Shown: positions 6,358 through 13,817, counted from the first letter of the stretch. The stretch is DNA of 19,047 nucleotides from Myxococcales bacterium (GCA_013298325.1 JAAFHJ010000033.1:1-19047), one strand, 5' to 3'. The notes: generated by a model not told the origin, from the letters alone. Program-made: numbers and translations.

Positions 6358-6569
6358 AAGCCAGTGAACTCAACGCCAAGAGCGTCGAAGAGCTGAAGGC
6401 TCTCGAAGGCGACCTTCGCAAGCAGCTGTTTCAAAACCGCTTCGCGAACTACACGAACCGGCTCGATTCCACCGCGAAGATCCCGGCCACGCGCAAAGAT
6501 ATCGCGCGCGTCCTCACGGCTCTCCGGCAGAAGGAAATTCTCGCCGCAACCAAGAGCGAGGGTAAGTGA
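6354..6569 (+). CDS. rpmC: 50S ribosomal protein L29
   Basis: This 71-residue L29 is a two-helix protein near the exit tunnel that contributes to the SRP and trigger-factor docking site. The sequence shows the typical 'ELKALEGDLRKQLFQNRFA' first helix and the 'ARVLTALRQKE' second helix with the conserved 'TRKDIARV' segment. It sits between rplP (4-bp overlap) and rpsQ, the universal order of the S10 operon end. Length is normal with a short Lys-rich tail. Confidence 0.95.
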   Translation: MKASELNAKSVEELKALEGDLRKQLFQNRFANYTNRLDSTAKIPATRKDIARVLTALRQKEILAATKSEGK

Positions 6570-6571
6570 TC

Positions 6572-6850
6572 ATGAGCGAGCAGACCCAGAACGAGCGCGG
6601 TTTTCGCCGCACCATGAGCGGCAAAGTCGTCTCGGACAAGATGGACAAGACGGTTGTCGTCGAAGTCGTCTCCCGCACCCGCGATGCCCTCTACGGCAAG
6701 TACGTTCGTACCCGGAAGCGCTTCAAGGCGCACGACGAGACGAATCAGTACAAGACCGGTGACGACGTCGAGATCACCGAAGCGGCACCGATGTCGCGCC
6801 ACAAGCGCTTCGTCGTGACCAAGCTGGTCAAGAAGTTCATCCAGGAGTGA
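6572..6850 (+). CDS. rpsQ: 30S ribosomal protein S17
   Basis: This is a 92-residue S17, a 16S rRNA-binding OB-fold protein acting early in 30S assembly. The conserved 'RTMSGKVVSDKMDKTVVVEV' opening and the 'KRFKAHDETNQYKTGDDVEI' core are present, followed by 'PMSRHKRFVV'. The frame also allows a GTG at 6566, but the ATG at 6572 has GAGGG (6558-6562) at good spacing, so I use it. A short ~10-residue hydrophilic extension precedes the conserved fold. It starts 2 bp after rpmC and precedes rplN by 7 bp. Confidence 0.95.
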   Translation: MSEQTQNERGFRRTMSGKVVSDKMDKTVVVEVVSRTRDALYGKYVRTRKRFKAHDETNQYKTGDDVEITEAAPMSRHKRFVVTKLVKKFIQE

Positions 6851-6857
6851 GGCTGCC

Positions 6858-7226
6858 ATGATTCAGATGCAAACCACGCTGGAAGTTGCAGACAACTCCG
6901 GCGCGAAGAAGGTTCAGTGCATCAAGGTGCTCGGCGGCTCACGTCGTCGGTACGCCTCCGTCGGTGACGTCATTGTCGTCTCGATCAAGGAAGCGATCTC
7001 GGGCACCAAGGTGAAGAAGGGCGACACCGCGAAGGCGGTTGTGGTCCGTACCACGCGGGAAATCTCGCGTCCCGACGGCAGCTACATCAAGTTCGACGAG
7101 AACAGCGCCGTCCTCATCAACGCGCAGCTCGAGCCGATCGGGACCCGTATCTTTGGACCGGTCGCCCGCGAACTCCGCGCGAAGAAGTTCATGAAGATCA
7201 TCTCTCTCGCGCCCGAGGTGCTGTGA
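6858..7226 (+). CDS. rplN: 50S ribosomal protein L14
   Basis: This 122-residue L14 has exactly the usual bacterial length. It is a 23S rRNA-binding beta-barrel protein at the subunit interface. It starts 'MIQMQTTLEVADNSGAKKVQ' and contains the L14 signature region 'GDTAKAVVVRTTREISRPDG' and 'FDENSAVLIN', then 'GTRIFGPVARELR'. It is the first gene of the classical spc block, here fused directly to the S10 block with no gap that would hold a promoter. Its TGA overlaps the rplX ATG by one base. Confidence 0.97.
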   Translation: MIQMQTTLEVADNSGAKKVQCIKVLGGSRRRYASVGDVIVVSIKEAISGTKVKKGDTAKAVVVRTTREISRPDGSYIKFDENSAVLINAQLEPIGTRIFGPVARELRAKKFMKIISLAPEVL

Positions 7227-7576
7227 TGGCTGCGCGTATTCTCCAGGGCGACACCGTTGTCGTCATCAGCGGCAAAGACAAGGGCAAGACCGGCAAGGTC
7301 ACCCGCGTCATCGCAGACTCCGACAAGGTCATCGTCGAAGGCATCAATGTGGCCAAGCGCCACACGAAGCCGAGCCCGCGCAACGAGCAGGGCGGCATCC
7401 TCGACAAAGAAATGCCGCTCCATGCGTGCAAGGTGATGCCGGTCGACCCGAAAACGGGTAAGGGGACGCGCGTCTCTTTCAAGACCGACGACAACGGCAA
7501 GAAGGTTCGCGTCGCCAAGAGCGGCGAGGCCCTTCCGAACGCCGCAGCCGCCAAGAAGGCAAAGGCGGAGGGCTGA
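7226..7576 (+). CDS. rplX: 50S ribosomal protein L24
   Basis: This is a 116-residue L24, one of the assembly-initiating 23S rRNA binders, with a KOW motif at the N-terminus: 'GDTVVVISGKDKGKTGKV'. The later family segments 'GINVAKRHTKPS' and 'GGILDKEMPLHACKVM' are present. I take the ATG at 7226 (TGATG junction with rplN) over an in-frame GTG at 7223, because GAGG (7215-7218) is well spaced for the ATG. The tail is Lys/Ala-rich. It is followed after 5 bp by rplE. Confidence 0.96.
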   Translation: MAARILQGDTVVVISGKDKGKTGKVTRVIADSDKVIVEGINVAKRHTKPSPRNEQGGILDKEMPLHACKVMPVDPKTGKGTRVSFKTDDNGKKVRVAKSGEALPNAAAAKKAKAEG

Positions 7577-7581
7577 GGATC

Positions 7582-8211
7582 ATGGCCACGACCAAGAAAA
7601 AGGGCGATAAAGCCCAGGCCGTTGCAGACGGCGCCATCGCGAAGGGGACGTCCAACACGACGGCCATCGCACCCCGACTGCGCGACAAGTACAAGGCGGA
7701 CGTTGTTCCGGCTCTTGTCAAGCAGTTCGACTACAAGAATCCGATGGAGGTTCCGCGCCTTCAGAAGATCGTGGTCAACATGGGTCTCGGCGCTGCCGTG
7801 CAGAACCCGAAGATCATCGACGCAGCGGTTATCGAACTCGGCGCCATCACCGGACAAAAGCCGGTTGTGACCCGCGCTCGTAAAGCGATTGCAGCCTTCA
7901 AGCTCCGCGCGGGTCTCCCGATCGGTGCCGTGGTGACTCTCCGCGCAGAGCGCATGTGGGAGTTCCTTGACCGCCTCGCGAACCTTGCTCTCCCCCGTAC
8001 CCGCGACTTCCGCGGTATCTCGCGGAAGGCGTTCGACGGCAAGGGGAACTACACGCTCGGCCTCAAAGAGCAGATCATCTTCCCCGAAATCAATTACGAC
8101 CGCATCGACGTGATCAAGGGGATGAACATCTCCTTCGTCACGACGGCCCGGACGGACGAAGAAGCGCGCGCGCTCCTGCAGCACCTCGGCATGCCCTTCC
8201 GGGCAGCCTGA
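7582..8211 (+). CDS. rplE: 50S ribosomal protein L5 with N-terminal extension
   Basis: L5 binds 5S rRNA and contacts P-site tRNA in the central protuberance. The core signatures are clear: 'MEVPRLQKIVVNMGLG', 'GQKPVVTRARKAIAAFKLR', 'RDFRGI' and 'LGLKEQIIFPEI'. At 209 residues it is ~30 longer than typical L5. The extra part is a Lys/Ala-rich N-terminus before 'APRLRDKYKADVVPALV'. The ATG at 7582 has a strong GAGG upstream (7574-7577), so the extension is probably real. A TGACGG/CCGTCA hairpin overlaps the stop codon (8209-8223). Confidence 0.96.
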   Translation: MATTKKKGDKAQAVADGAIAKGTSNTTAIAPRLRDKYKADVVPALVKQFDYKNPMEVPRLQKIVVNMGLGAAVQNPKIIDAAVIELGAITGQKPVVTRARKAIAAFKLRAGLPIGAVVTLRAERMWEFLDRLANLALPRTRDFRGISRKAFDGKGNYTLGLKEQIIFPEINYDRIDVIKGMNISFVTTARTDEEARALLQHLGMPFRAA

Positions 8212-8261
8212 CGGGCACCGTCATTCAATCGCGTTCGACCGCATAAGGCGAGGAATTCAAA

Positions 8262-8447
8262 ATGGCGCGTGCCAGTCAATTTGTGAAACTCAACAGCGTA
8301 CCGAAATTTGCGGTACGCGCGAAGAACCGGTGCAAGCGCTGCGGGCGCGCCCACGCGTATTACCGCAAATTCGAGCTTTGCCGTATCTGTCTCCGGGAGC
8401 TCGCGCTCCGGGGTGAGATCCCCGGCGTGATCAAGGCCAGCTGGTGA
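8262..8447 (+). CDS. rpsN: 30S ribosomal protein S14, zinc-binding (type Z)
   Basis: This is the short 61-residue zinc-dependent form of S14, which sits in the 30S head. Two CxxC pairs (Cys24/Cys27 and Cys40/Cys43) in 'NRCKRCGRAHAYYRKFELCR' make the zinc ribbon, followed by 'RICLRELALRGEIPGVIKASW'. The ATG has GAGGAATT upstream. The 50-bp gap before it is the largest within the spc portion. A perfect 8-bp inverted repeat lies inside the coding region at 8296-8318. rpsH follows after 4 bp. Confidence 0.96.
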   Translation: MARASQFVKLNSVPKFAVRAKNRCKRCGRAHAYYRKFELCRICLRELALRGEIPGVIKASW

Positions 8448-8451
8448 AGCC

Positions 8452-8853
8452 ATGATGACCGATCCGATTGCAGACATGCTCACGCGCATCCGTAACGGTG
8501 CGCTTGCCCGCCACGACCGCGTGGAAATGCCCTACTCTGTTCTCAAGGAGCGCATCGCCGTTGTCCTTAAGGCGGAAGGCTTTATCGACGATGTGCGCTC
8601 TAGCGCACCGTCCGCCGAAGGTGCGCGTACGCTCACCCTCGTGCTCCGCTACGGCAAGGAACGCCAGAGTGCCATCGATGGCCTCCGTCGTGTTTCCACG
8701 CCCGGGCGCCGCGTCTACGTCCGCCACGACCGCATCCCGCGGGTTCGTTCGGGCTTGGGCATCTCGATCCTCTCGACCAGCCGTGGTGTCATGACCGACA
8801 CCCAGGCGCGTGAGCAGCGCGTCGGTGGCGAGCTCCTCTGTGAGGTGTGGTGA
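8452..8853 (+). CDS. rpsH: 30S ribosomal protein S8
   Basis: This 133-residue S8 is a primary 16S rRNA-binding protein of the 30S platform; in E. coli it also represses the spc operon by binding its mRNA. It opens 'MMTDPIADMLTRIRNG', the universal start, and ends with the S8 signature region 'GLGISILSTSRGVMTDTQAR' and 'GGELLCEVW'. Length is normal. Its stop overlaps the rplF ATG (TGATG). Confidence 0.97.
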   Translation: MMTDPIADMLTRIRNGALARHDRVEMPYSVLKERIAVVLKAEGFIDDVRSSAPSAEGARTLTLVLRYGKERQSAIDGLRRVSTPGRRVYVRHDRIPRVRSGLGISILSTSRGVMTDTQAREQRVGGELLCEVW

Positions 8854-9443
8854 TGGCTACGGAAACCCTCCAAATCCGGCAGTCCCGCGTCGGGAAGCGC
8901 CCGGTCGCTCTTCCGAAGGGCGTCTCCATCACCGTCGGTGACGGGCAGATCAAGGTTCAGGGGCCGAAGGGCCAGCTGGCCAAGAAGCTCCCGCCGAACG
9001 TTGACGTCAAGATTGAAGGAGCGACGGTCTCCGTCCTTCCGACGATCTCCGGCCGCGACGGCGCTCGCTTTCAGGGGCTCGTCCGTGCACTCGTCAATAC
9101 GATGGTGCTCGGCGCCTCTGAAGGCTACACGAAGACGCTTGAACTCCACGGGACCGGCTATCGCGCCGAGCTCAAGGGAGCCGTCTTGAACCTCGCCCTC
9201 GGCCTTTCGCACCCTGTGAACTTCCCGGTTCCGGCGAGCATCACGGTGCAGATCCCCGCCGACTCGAAGGGGACGATCATCGTTCTCACGGGCCCCGACA
9301 AGGAAGTCATGGGCCAGACCGCGGCAACGATCCGCGGGTTCCGTCCCCCGAGCCCCTACGGTGGCAAGGGAGTGCGGTATCGCGGAGAGAAGATCCGCGA
9401 AAAGGCGGGCAAGGCCGCCGGCGGTAAGGGCGGAAAGAAGTGA
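8853..9443 (+). CDS. rplF: 50S ribosomal protein L6
   Basis: L6 consists of two related domains, binds helix 97 of 23S rRNA and lies near the factor-binding centre. The protein is 196 residues. The first domain holds 'VGKRPVALPKGVSITV' and 'IKVQGPKGQL'. The second ends with the signature 'RPPSPYGGKGVRYRGEKIREK'. The tail is Gly/Lys-rich. Two in-frame GTG codons (8847 and 8850) precede the ATG at 8853; GAGG (8842-8845) suits the ATG. It is coupled to rpsH by a 1-bp overlap; rplR follows after 14 bp. Confidence 0.96.
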   Translation: MATETLQIRQSRVGKRPVALPKGVSITVGDGQIKVQGPKGQLAKKLPPNVDVKIEGATVSVLPTISGRDGARFQGLVRALVNTMVLGASEGYTKTLELHGTGYRAELKGAVLNLALGLSHPVNFPVPASITVQIPADSKGTIIVLTGPDKEVMGQTAATIRGFRPPSPYGGKGVRYRGEKIREKAGKAAGGKGGKK

Positions 9444-9457
9444 AGGAGTCCTGAGTC

Positions 9458-9817
9458 ATGGCTATGCGAATCGTCGGGCGCGAGCGCCGCAAACTGCGCA
9501 TCCGCCGCAAGATCTCCGGTACTTCGGAGCGTCCGCGGCTCACCGTTTTCCGCAGCACCAAGCACATCTACGCCCAGGTCGTGGACGACGCCGCCGGTGC
9601 AACCGTCGCTCACGTCTCCACGCTGTCGCGTGACGTCCGCGGCGAAATCGGCGAAGCGACCAAGACCGACGCGGCCAAAAAGGTCGGTTCGGCGGTCGCC
9701 AAGGCCCTTATTGCTAAGGGCATCGACAAGGTCGTCTTTGACCGCAACGGGTACCTCTATCACGGCCGCATTCAGGCGCTTGCTGACGCGGCGCGTGAAG
9801 CGGGCCTCAAGTTCTGA
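9458..9817 (+). CDS. rplR: 50S ribosomal protein L18
   Basis: This 119-residue L18, of ordinary length, binds 5S rRNA together with L5. It begins with a basic segment ('GRERRKLRIRRKISG'), then 'SERPRLTVFRSTKHIYAQVV', the core typical of the family, and ends with 'VVFDRNGYLYHGRIQALADA' and 'AREAGLKF'. A strong GAAGGAG lies upstream of the ATG at 9458. It is in the standard position between rplF and rpsE. Confidence 0.97.
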   Translation: MAMRIVGRERRKLRIRRKISGTSERPRLTVFRSTKHIYAQVVDDAAGATVAHVSTLSRDVRGEIGEATKTDAAKKVGSAVAKALIAKGIDKVVFDRNGYLYHGRIQALADAAREAGLKF

Positions 9818-9835
9818 CGGAAGCGAGACGAGCCA

Positions 9836-10399
9836 ATGGCATTCGAAGTCGACGAGGAAAAGCTCAAGGAGCGGATCATCCACATCAACCGCGTCGCGAA
9901 GGTCGTCAAGGGCGGCCGTCGCTTCTCGTTCGCGGCCCTCGTGGTCGTGGGCGACGAGTCGGGTCACGTGGGGGTCGGCCTCGGTAAGGCAAACGAAGTC
10001 CCCGAAGCGATCCGCAAGGGGAACGATCAGGCCCGCAAGAACATGTTCAAGGTGCCGCTTTCGGGCGTCACTATCCCCCACGAAGCCCATGGGATCTTCG
10101 GGGCAGGCAGCGTGTTCCTCAAGCCCGCTTCCCCCGGTACCGGCGTTATCGCCGGTGGCGCGGTTCGCGCGGTGCTCGAGAGCGCTGGCATTCAGGACAT
10201 CCTGTCGAAGAGCCTGAACACTTCGAATCCGCACAACGTCGTCAAGGCGACTCTTGCCGCCCTTCGGCAGCTCAAGAGCCTCGAGATGATCGCGACGAAG
10301 CGCGGTAAGCAGGCTTCGGATCTGAAAGACTACCAGGACAAGTCCAGCGGTGGCCGCAAGATCAAGGCTAAGGCTGCGACGGAGGCGCGTGCGCAATGA
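9836..10399 (+). CDS. rpsE: 30S ribosomal protein S5
   Basis: S5 contributes to the decoding-site neck region and, with S3 and S4, to mRNA entry. The 187-residue protein holds the double-stranded RNA-binding-like N-terminal domain with 'LKERIIHINRVAKVVKGGRR' and 'GHVGVGLGKANEVPEAIRKG', and the C-terminal domain with 'GAVRAVLESAGI' and 'SLNTSNPHNVVKATLAAL'. The C-terminus has a Lys/Ala-rich tail slightly longer than in E. coli. It overlaps rpmD by 4 bp. Confidence 0.97.
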   Translation: MAFEVDEEKLKERIIHINRVAKVVKGGRRFSFAALVVVGDESGHVGVGLGKANEVPEAIRKGNDQARKNMFKVPLSGVTIPHEAHGIFGAGSVFLKPASPGTGVIAGGAVRAVLESAGIQDILSKSLNTSNPHNVVKATLAALRQLKSLEMIATKRGKQASDLKDYQDKSSGGRKIKAKAATEARAQ

Positions 10400-10578
10400 A
10401 GGCGAATTTGAAGGTGGTTCAGCACCGTAGCGTGATCGGTCAGACGTTCTTGATGCGTGAGCGCATCAAGGGTCTCGGGCTGAACGGCCCCGGTAGCGAA
10501 GTGGTTGTGGCGAACACCCCGGCTTTCCGTGGCGCCATCAAGAAGGTCCTGCACCTCGTCACTGTCGAGGAAGTCTGA
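10396..10578 (+). CDS. rpmD: 50S ribosomal protein L30
   Basis: This 60-residue L30 is a small 23S rRNA-binding protein found in many, not all, bacteria. The family core is visible: 'VQHRSVIGQTFLMRERIKGL' then 'GLNGPGSEVVVANTPAFRGA' and 'IKKVLHLVTVEE'. It starts inside the rpsE stop (ATGA, 10396-10399) and ends 3 bp before rplO, the normal order rpsE-rpmD-rplO. Confidence 0.96.
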   Translation: MKANLKVVQHRSVIGQTFLMRERIKGLGLNGPGSEVVVANTPAFRGAIKKVLHLVTVEEV

Positions 10579-10581
10579 GTC

Positions 10582-11043
10582 ATGGCCAACACGCTTAGCA
10601 ATCTCGTCAAGCCGGCTGGCGCGACGAAAGAGAAGACCCGGGTCGGTCGCGGTCCGGGTTCCGGACTCGGCAAGACTTCTGGCCGTGGCCAGAAGGGTCA
10701 GTACGCGCGGTCGCGCGGCTTCAAGCCCCACTTCGAAGGCGGTCAGACGCCCCTGCATCGCCGTATGCCGAAGCGCGGTTTCAAGAATCCTTTCCCCACG
10801 AAGGTGGCGGAAATTAACGTTGGAGCCCTCGAGCAATTCGAAGCGGGCACCAAGGTGAATGAAACGGTCCTTCGTGAGGCTGGCCTCGTGAAGGGATACT
10901 GCGACAAGATCAAGATCCTCGGAAACGGCGAGCTCACCAAGAAGCTTACCGTTGAAGCGGAATCTTTCTCCAAGTCTGCAGCGGAAAAGATCGCGAAGGC
11001 CGGCGGTACGGTTTCCGTCCTCGGCGGCGAAGAAGCGAACTGA
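10582..11043 (+). CDS. rplO: 50S ribosomal protein L15
   Basis: This is a 153-residue L15, a late-assembly 23S rRNA-binding protein. It shows the basic glycine-rich N-terminus 'KTRVGRGPGSGLGKTSGRGQ' and 'KGQYARSR', then 'FEGGQTPLHRRMPKRGF' and the C-terminal domain with 'VKGYCDKIKILGNGEL'. Length is normal for bacteria. It leads into secY after 5 bp, the standard spc order. Confidence 0.96.
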   Translation: MANTLSNLVKPAGATKEKTRVGRGPGSGLGKTSGRGQKGQYARSRGFKPHFEGGQTPLHRRMPKRGFKNPFPTKVAEINVGALEQFEAGTKVNETVLREAGLVKGYCDKIKILGNGELTKKLTVEAESFSKSAAEKIAKAGGTVSVLGGEEAN

Positions 11044-11048
11044 CTTCG

Positions 11049-12371
11049 ATGTCGGCCTTCGCCGGATTCGCGAACATTGCCAAAGTGCCGGAGCTGCGTA
11101 AGCGGCTCCTGTTCACTATTGGGCTGCTCGCGGTCTACCGGATCGGTGTCTTCATCACCATCCCGGGAGTCGATCGCGCTGCGCTCCACGCGAGCATGGC
11201 GACCACGGCCGGCGGTCTCGGCGGGCTTCTGAACATGTTCAGCGGCGGAGCGCGCGGAAACGCATCTGTCTTCACCCTGGGCATCATGCCGTACATCACT
11301 GCAAGCATTGCTATGCAGCTGTTGGGTATGGTCTTCAAGCCGCTCGAAGAGATGCGGAAAGAAGGCGAGCAGGGGCAGCGAAAGCTGAACCAGTACATGC
11401 GCTACGCCACCGTTGGCATAGCGCTTGTTCAGGGGCTCTTCGAAGCGAACCGCCTTCAGCAGGCGTCGAGTAACGAACTCGGAGACGTTGTCCTCCACGG
11501 CGGTCCGGCCTTTGTTGCCATGACTGCTCTGTCGTTCACGACCGGCACGATACTCCTAATGTGGCTCGGCGAGCAGATCACTGAGCGCGGGATTGGGAAC
11601 GGCACGTCGCTTCTGATTTTTGCGGGCATCGTCGACGGTATCCCCGGCGGCGTTGCGGGCTACGTCCAAGCGAATCTCGGCAGTCTTCAGCCTCTGAATC
11701 TCGCAGCGGTTCTTGCTGTCATCCTCGGAACGGTCGCTGTGATCGTCTTCTTCGAGCGTGGTCAGCGGCGGATTCCGATCTACTACGCGCGCCGCATTGT
11801 CGGTCGACGTGTGTATGGCGGACAAACAGCCCACCTCCCGTTGAAGGTGAATACCGCCGGAACAATCGGTCCTATCTTCGCGTCCTCGCTCCTTGCGCTC
11901 CCGCAGAGCCTCGCGAGCTACAAGATTCCCGGAATGGCTGATCTTGCTAACGCGATGACGCGTGGCGACTGGCTCTCCAACGTTTTCTACATCAGCCTCA
12001 TCATCTTTTTTTGCTTGTTCTACACTGCAGCGACCTTCCCGGCCGTTGACCTTGCGGACAATCTCAAAAAGCAGCAGGCCTTCATCCCCAGCGTTCGTCA
12101 AGGAAAGGCGACTGCGGAGTACATCGATCGCGTGCTAACGCGAATCACCCTTGGCGGTGCGATTTATGTCGCCGCCGTATGTGTGGTTCCGACGTTTCTC
12201 GCTGAAGCGCTCCGCATTCCGTTCCGCTGGGGAGGTACCTCGATCATGATCGTTGTCGGCGTTGCGCTCGATACGGTCGCACAGATTGAATCCCATCTCT
12301 TGACCCGGAACTACGAAGGTCTTTCCGGCGGCGGCCGCGCCACCCGCGTCCGCGGGCGGAGGGACGCATGA
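11049..12371 (+). CDS. secY: Protein translocase channel subunit SecY
   Basis: This 440-residue protein is the pore of the Sec translocon in the inner membrane, through which the array's and orphan lipoproteins would also be exported. Ten hydrophobic segments are visible. Signatures: 'GLLNMFSGGA' (plug region, ~58-67), 'TLGIMPYITASIAMQLL' (~76-92), 'GEQITERGIGNGTSLLIFAG' (~174-193), the cytosolic loop 'RRIPIYYARRIVG' (~240-252), 'ADNLKKQQAFIPSVRQGK' and 'FRWGGTSIMIVVGVALDT'. One small oddity is 'NTAGTIGPIFASSL' (~268-281), where most SecY proteins have a valine and proline in place of the T and G. It overlaps adk by 4 bp. No strong Shine-Dalgarno is seen; coupling to rplO is likely. Confidence 0.97.
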   Translation: MSAFAGFANIAKVPELRKRLLFTIGLLAVYRIGVFITIPGVDRAALHASMATTAGGLGGLLNMFSGGARGNASVFTLGIMPYITASIAMQLLGMVFKPLEEMRKEGEQGQRKLNQYMRYATVGIALVQGLFEANRLQQASSNELGDVVLHGGPAFVAMTALSFTTGTILLMWLGEQITERGIGNGTSLLIFAGIVDGIPGGVAGYVQANLGSLQPLNLAAVLAVILGTVAVIVFFERGQRRIPIYYARRIVGRRVYGGQTAHLPLKVNTAGTIGPIFASSLLALPQSLASYKIPGMADLANAMTRGDWLSNVFYISLIIFFCLFYTAATFPAVDLADNLKKQQAFIPSVRQGKATAEYIDRVLTRITLGGAIYVAAVCVVPTFLAEALRIPFRWGGTSIMIVVGVALDTVAQIESHLLTRNYEGLSGGGRATRVRGRRDA

Positions 12372-12991
12372 GGATTGTGTTCGTGGGACCTCCAGGCGCA
12401 GGCAAGGGGACCCAAGCAAAGATTATCTGCTCGAAGAACCACATCCCGCAGGTCTCGACCGGCGATATGCTTCGGGCGGCGAAGGCGAACGGTCTGCTTC
12501 CCGCGGATCTCGTCGCCCGGATGGATCAGGGGGGACTCGTACCCGACGAGGTCGTTATCGACCTGATCGGGCGAAGGACCTCCGAGGAAGACGCCGCCAA
12601 TGGCTTCCTCCTCGACGGTTTCCCCCGCACTGTCCCGCAGGCAGAGGCGCTTTCCGAACTCTTGGAGAAGCGCGGAACCAAGCTGGACGTCGTCCTTGCC
12701 CTTGATGTTCCCGAAGAATTGCTCGTCGAACGAGCGATCTTTCGAAGGACCGATAAACGGACTGGACAGGTCTATCATTTGAAGTATAACCCGCCGCCTT
12801 CCGACGCCGAACTCGAGCATCGGAAGGACGACCAGGAAGACGTGGTTCGCAATCGCGTTCGCGTCTACCAGGCCATGACGAGTGCACTCCTTCCGTTTTA
12901 TGCGGAGCGGGGCCTCCTGGTCCAGGTCGACGGCGTAGGCAGTGTCGACGAAGTCACCCACCGGGTGCTCGCGGCCCTCGAAAAGGTCTGA
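12368..12991 (+). CDS. adk: Adenylate kinase
   Basis: This enzyme interconverts ATP + AMP and 2 ADP in the cytoplasm. The P-loop 'GPPGAGKGTQA' is at 7-17, the AMP-binding segment 'STGDMLRAA' at 30-38, 'GFLLDGFPRTVPQAEAL' in the middle, and the LID region 'FRRTDKRTGQVYHLKYNPP' followed by 'RKDDQEDVVRNRVRVY'. At 207 residues it is shorter than the long-form enzyme (E. coli 214). The stretch between 'YNPP' and 'RKDDQE' looks about seven residues shorter, and there are no zinc-binding cysteines in the LID. It overlaps secY by 4 bp. The map gene that often sits between adk and infA is absent. Confidence 0.96.
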   Translation: MRIVFVGPPGAGKGTQAKIICSKNHIPQVSTGDMLRAAKANGLLPADLVARMDQGGLVPDEVVIDLIGRRTSEEDAANGFLLDGFPRTVPQAEALSELLEKRGTKLDVVLALDVPEELLVERAIFRRTDKRTGQVYHLKYNPPPSDAELEHRKDDQEDVVRNRVRVYQAMTSALLPFYAERGLLVQVDGVGSVDEVTHRVLAALEKV

Positions 12992-13028
12992 ACAGCGTGT
13001 CTTCGGTTCAAGAACAAGGGTGTGGTCG

Positions 13029-13271
13029 ATGAGTGAGCGTCGGGCGCCCAAAGAGCCTAAAGGCGACAAGCTGGAGTTCGATGGCGTCGTCCAGGAAGCT
13101 CTGCCGAACGCCATGTTCAAGGTCAAATGCGACAACGGATTGGGGGTTCTAGCCACCATCAGCGGTCGTATGCGGCAGTTCTACATCCGCATCCTTCCCG
13201 GGGACCGTGTCACCGTCGAAGTGAGCCCTTACGACCCCAGCCGTGGGCGTATTACCTACCGCCACAAGTGA
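13029..13271 (+). CDS. infA: Translation initiation factor IF-1
   Basis: This 80-residue S1/OB-fold protein occupies the 30S A site during initiation. The family sequence 'GVVQEALPNAMFKVKCDNG' and 'ISGRMRQFYIRILPGDRVTV', then 'SPYDPSRGRITYRHK', is unmistakable. The N-terminus has ~8 extra hydrophilic residues compared with the 72-residue E. coli protein. Weak AAGGG-type ribosome-binding sequence lies upstream. It is 37 bp downstream of adk and 7 bp before rpmJ, in the usual spc-alpha junction position. Confidence 0.96.
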   Translation: MSERRAPKEPKGDKLEFDGVVQEALPNAMFKVKCDNGLGVLATISGRMRQFYIRILPGDRVTVEVSPYDPSRGRITYRHK

Positions 13272-13278
13272 GAGTGTC

Positions 13279-13392
13279 ATGAAGGTCCGTCCCTCCGTGA
13301 AAAAGATTTGCGACAAGTGCAAGGTTGTCCGCCGCAAGGGCGTCGTTCGCATCATTTGCGATAACCCGCGGCACAAGCAGCGCCAGGGCTGA
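13279..13392 (+). CDS. rpmJ: 50S ribosomal protein L36 (zinc-ribbon form)
   Basis: This very short 37-codon gene encodes L36, the smallest large-subunit protein. Translation from the ATG at 13279 gives 'MKVRPSVKKICDKCKVVRRK', continuing to 'IICDNPRHKQRQG' and a TGA at 13390-13392. Cys11, Cys14, Cys27 and His32 form the zinc ribbon of the C+ type. Its position between infA and rpsM is canonical. Confidence 0.96.
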   Translation: MKVRPSVKKICDKCKVVRRKGVVRIICDNPRHKQRQG

Positions 13393-13433
13393 GCCCATAG
13401 CCGTCCACGCGCAAGGAAGAAAGTAACCGCATC

Positions 13434-13817
13434 ATGGCTCGTATCGCTGGCGTCGACCTCCCCAAGGACAAGCAGCTCGCCTTCTCGCTCCCGTACCTCT
13501 ATGGTATCGGCCGCAAGACCGCGCTTGAGATCTGCGAAAAGGCCGGCATTTCGCCGTCCAAGAAGACCGCAGAGCTCACTGAGCTCGAGGTCCGTAAGAT
13601 TCGTGAGATTCTCGAAGCGGAATACAAGGTCGAAGGCGACCTCCGCCGCGAGGTCCAGATGAACATCAAGCGCCTCATGGACCTCGGCTGCTACCGTGGC
13701 CTCCGCCACCGTCGCGGCCTCCCGGTCAACGGGCAGCGGACCCACACCAATGCACGTACCCGCAAGGGTCCGCGCAAGGGGACCGTGTCCCGCGGTGGTT
13801 CCAAGGTGACGAAGTGA
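13434..13817 (+). CDS. rpsM: 30S ribosomal protein S13
   Basis: This 127-residue S13 sits in the 30S head and contacts L5 and P-site tRNA through its basic tail. It begins 'MARIAGVDLPKDKQLAFSLP' with the helix-hairpin 'YLYGIGRKTALEICEKAGI', and ends with 'CYRGLRHRRGLPVNGQRTHT' and 'NARTRKGPRKG', the signature region. The tail is slightly longer than in E. coli. A GGAAG lies upstream of the ATG. rpsK follows after 35 bp. Confidence 0.97.
   Translation: MARIAGVDLPKDKQLAFSLPYLYGIGRKTALEICEKAGISPSKKTAELTELEVRKIREILEAEYKVEGDLRREVQMNIKRLMDLGCYRGLRHRRGLPVNGQRTHTNARTRKGPRKGTVSRGGSKVTK

Noticed and set aside
7198..8184. 328-aa minus-strand frame over rplX and rplE
   Set aside because: Antisense shadow of well-supported ribosomal genes, with no independent start signal or family resemblance.
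6566..8852. Alternative GTG starts for rpsQ (6566), rplX (7223) and rplF (8847, 8850)
   Set aside because: Each has an ATG immediately downstream with better Shine-Dalgarno spacing and a clean stop-start junction with the preceding gene.
9356..10396. 346-aa minus-strand frame over rplR and rpsE
   Set aside because: Asp/Leu/Val-rich antisense shadow; the plus strand has unambiguous L18 and S5.
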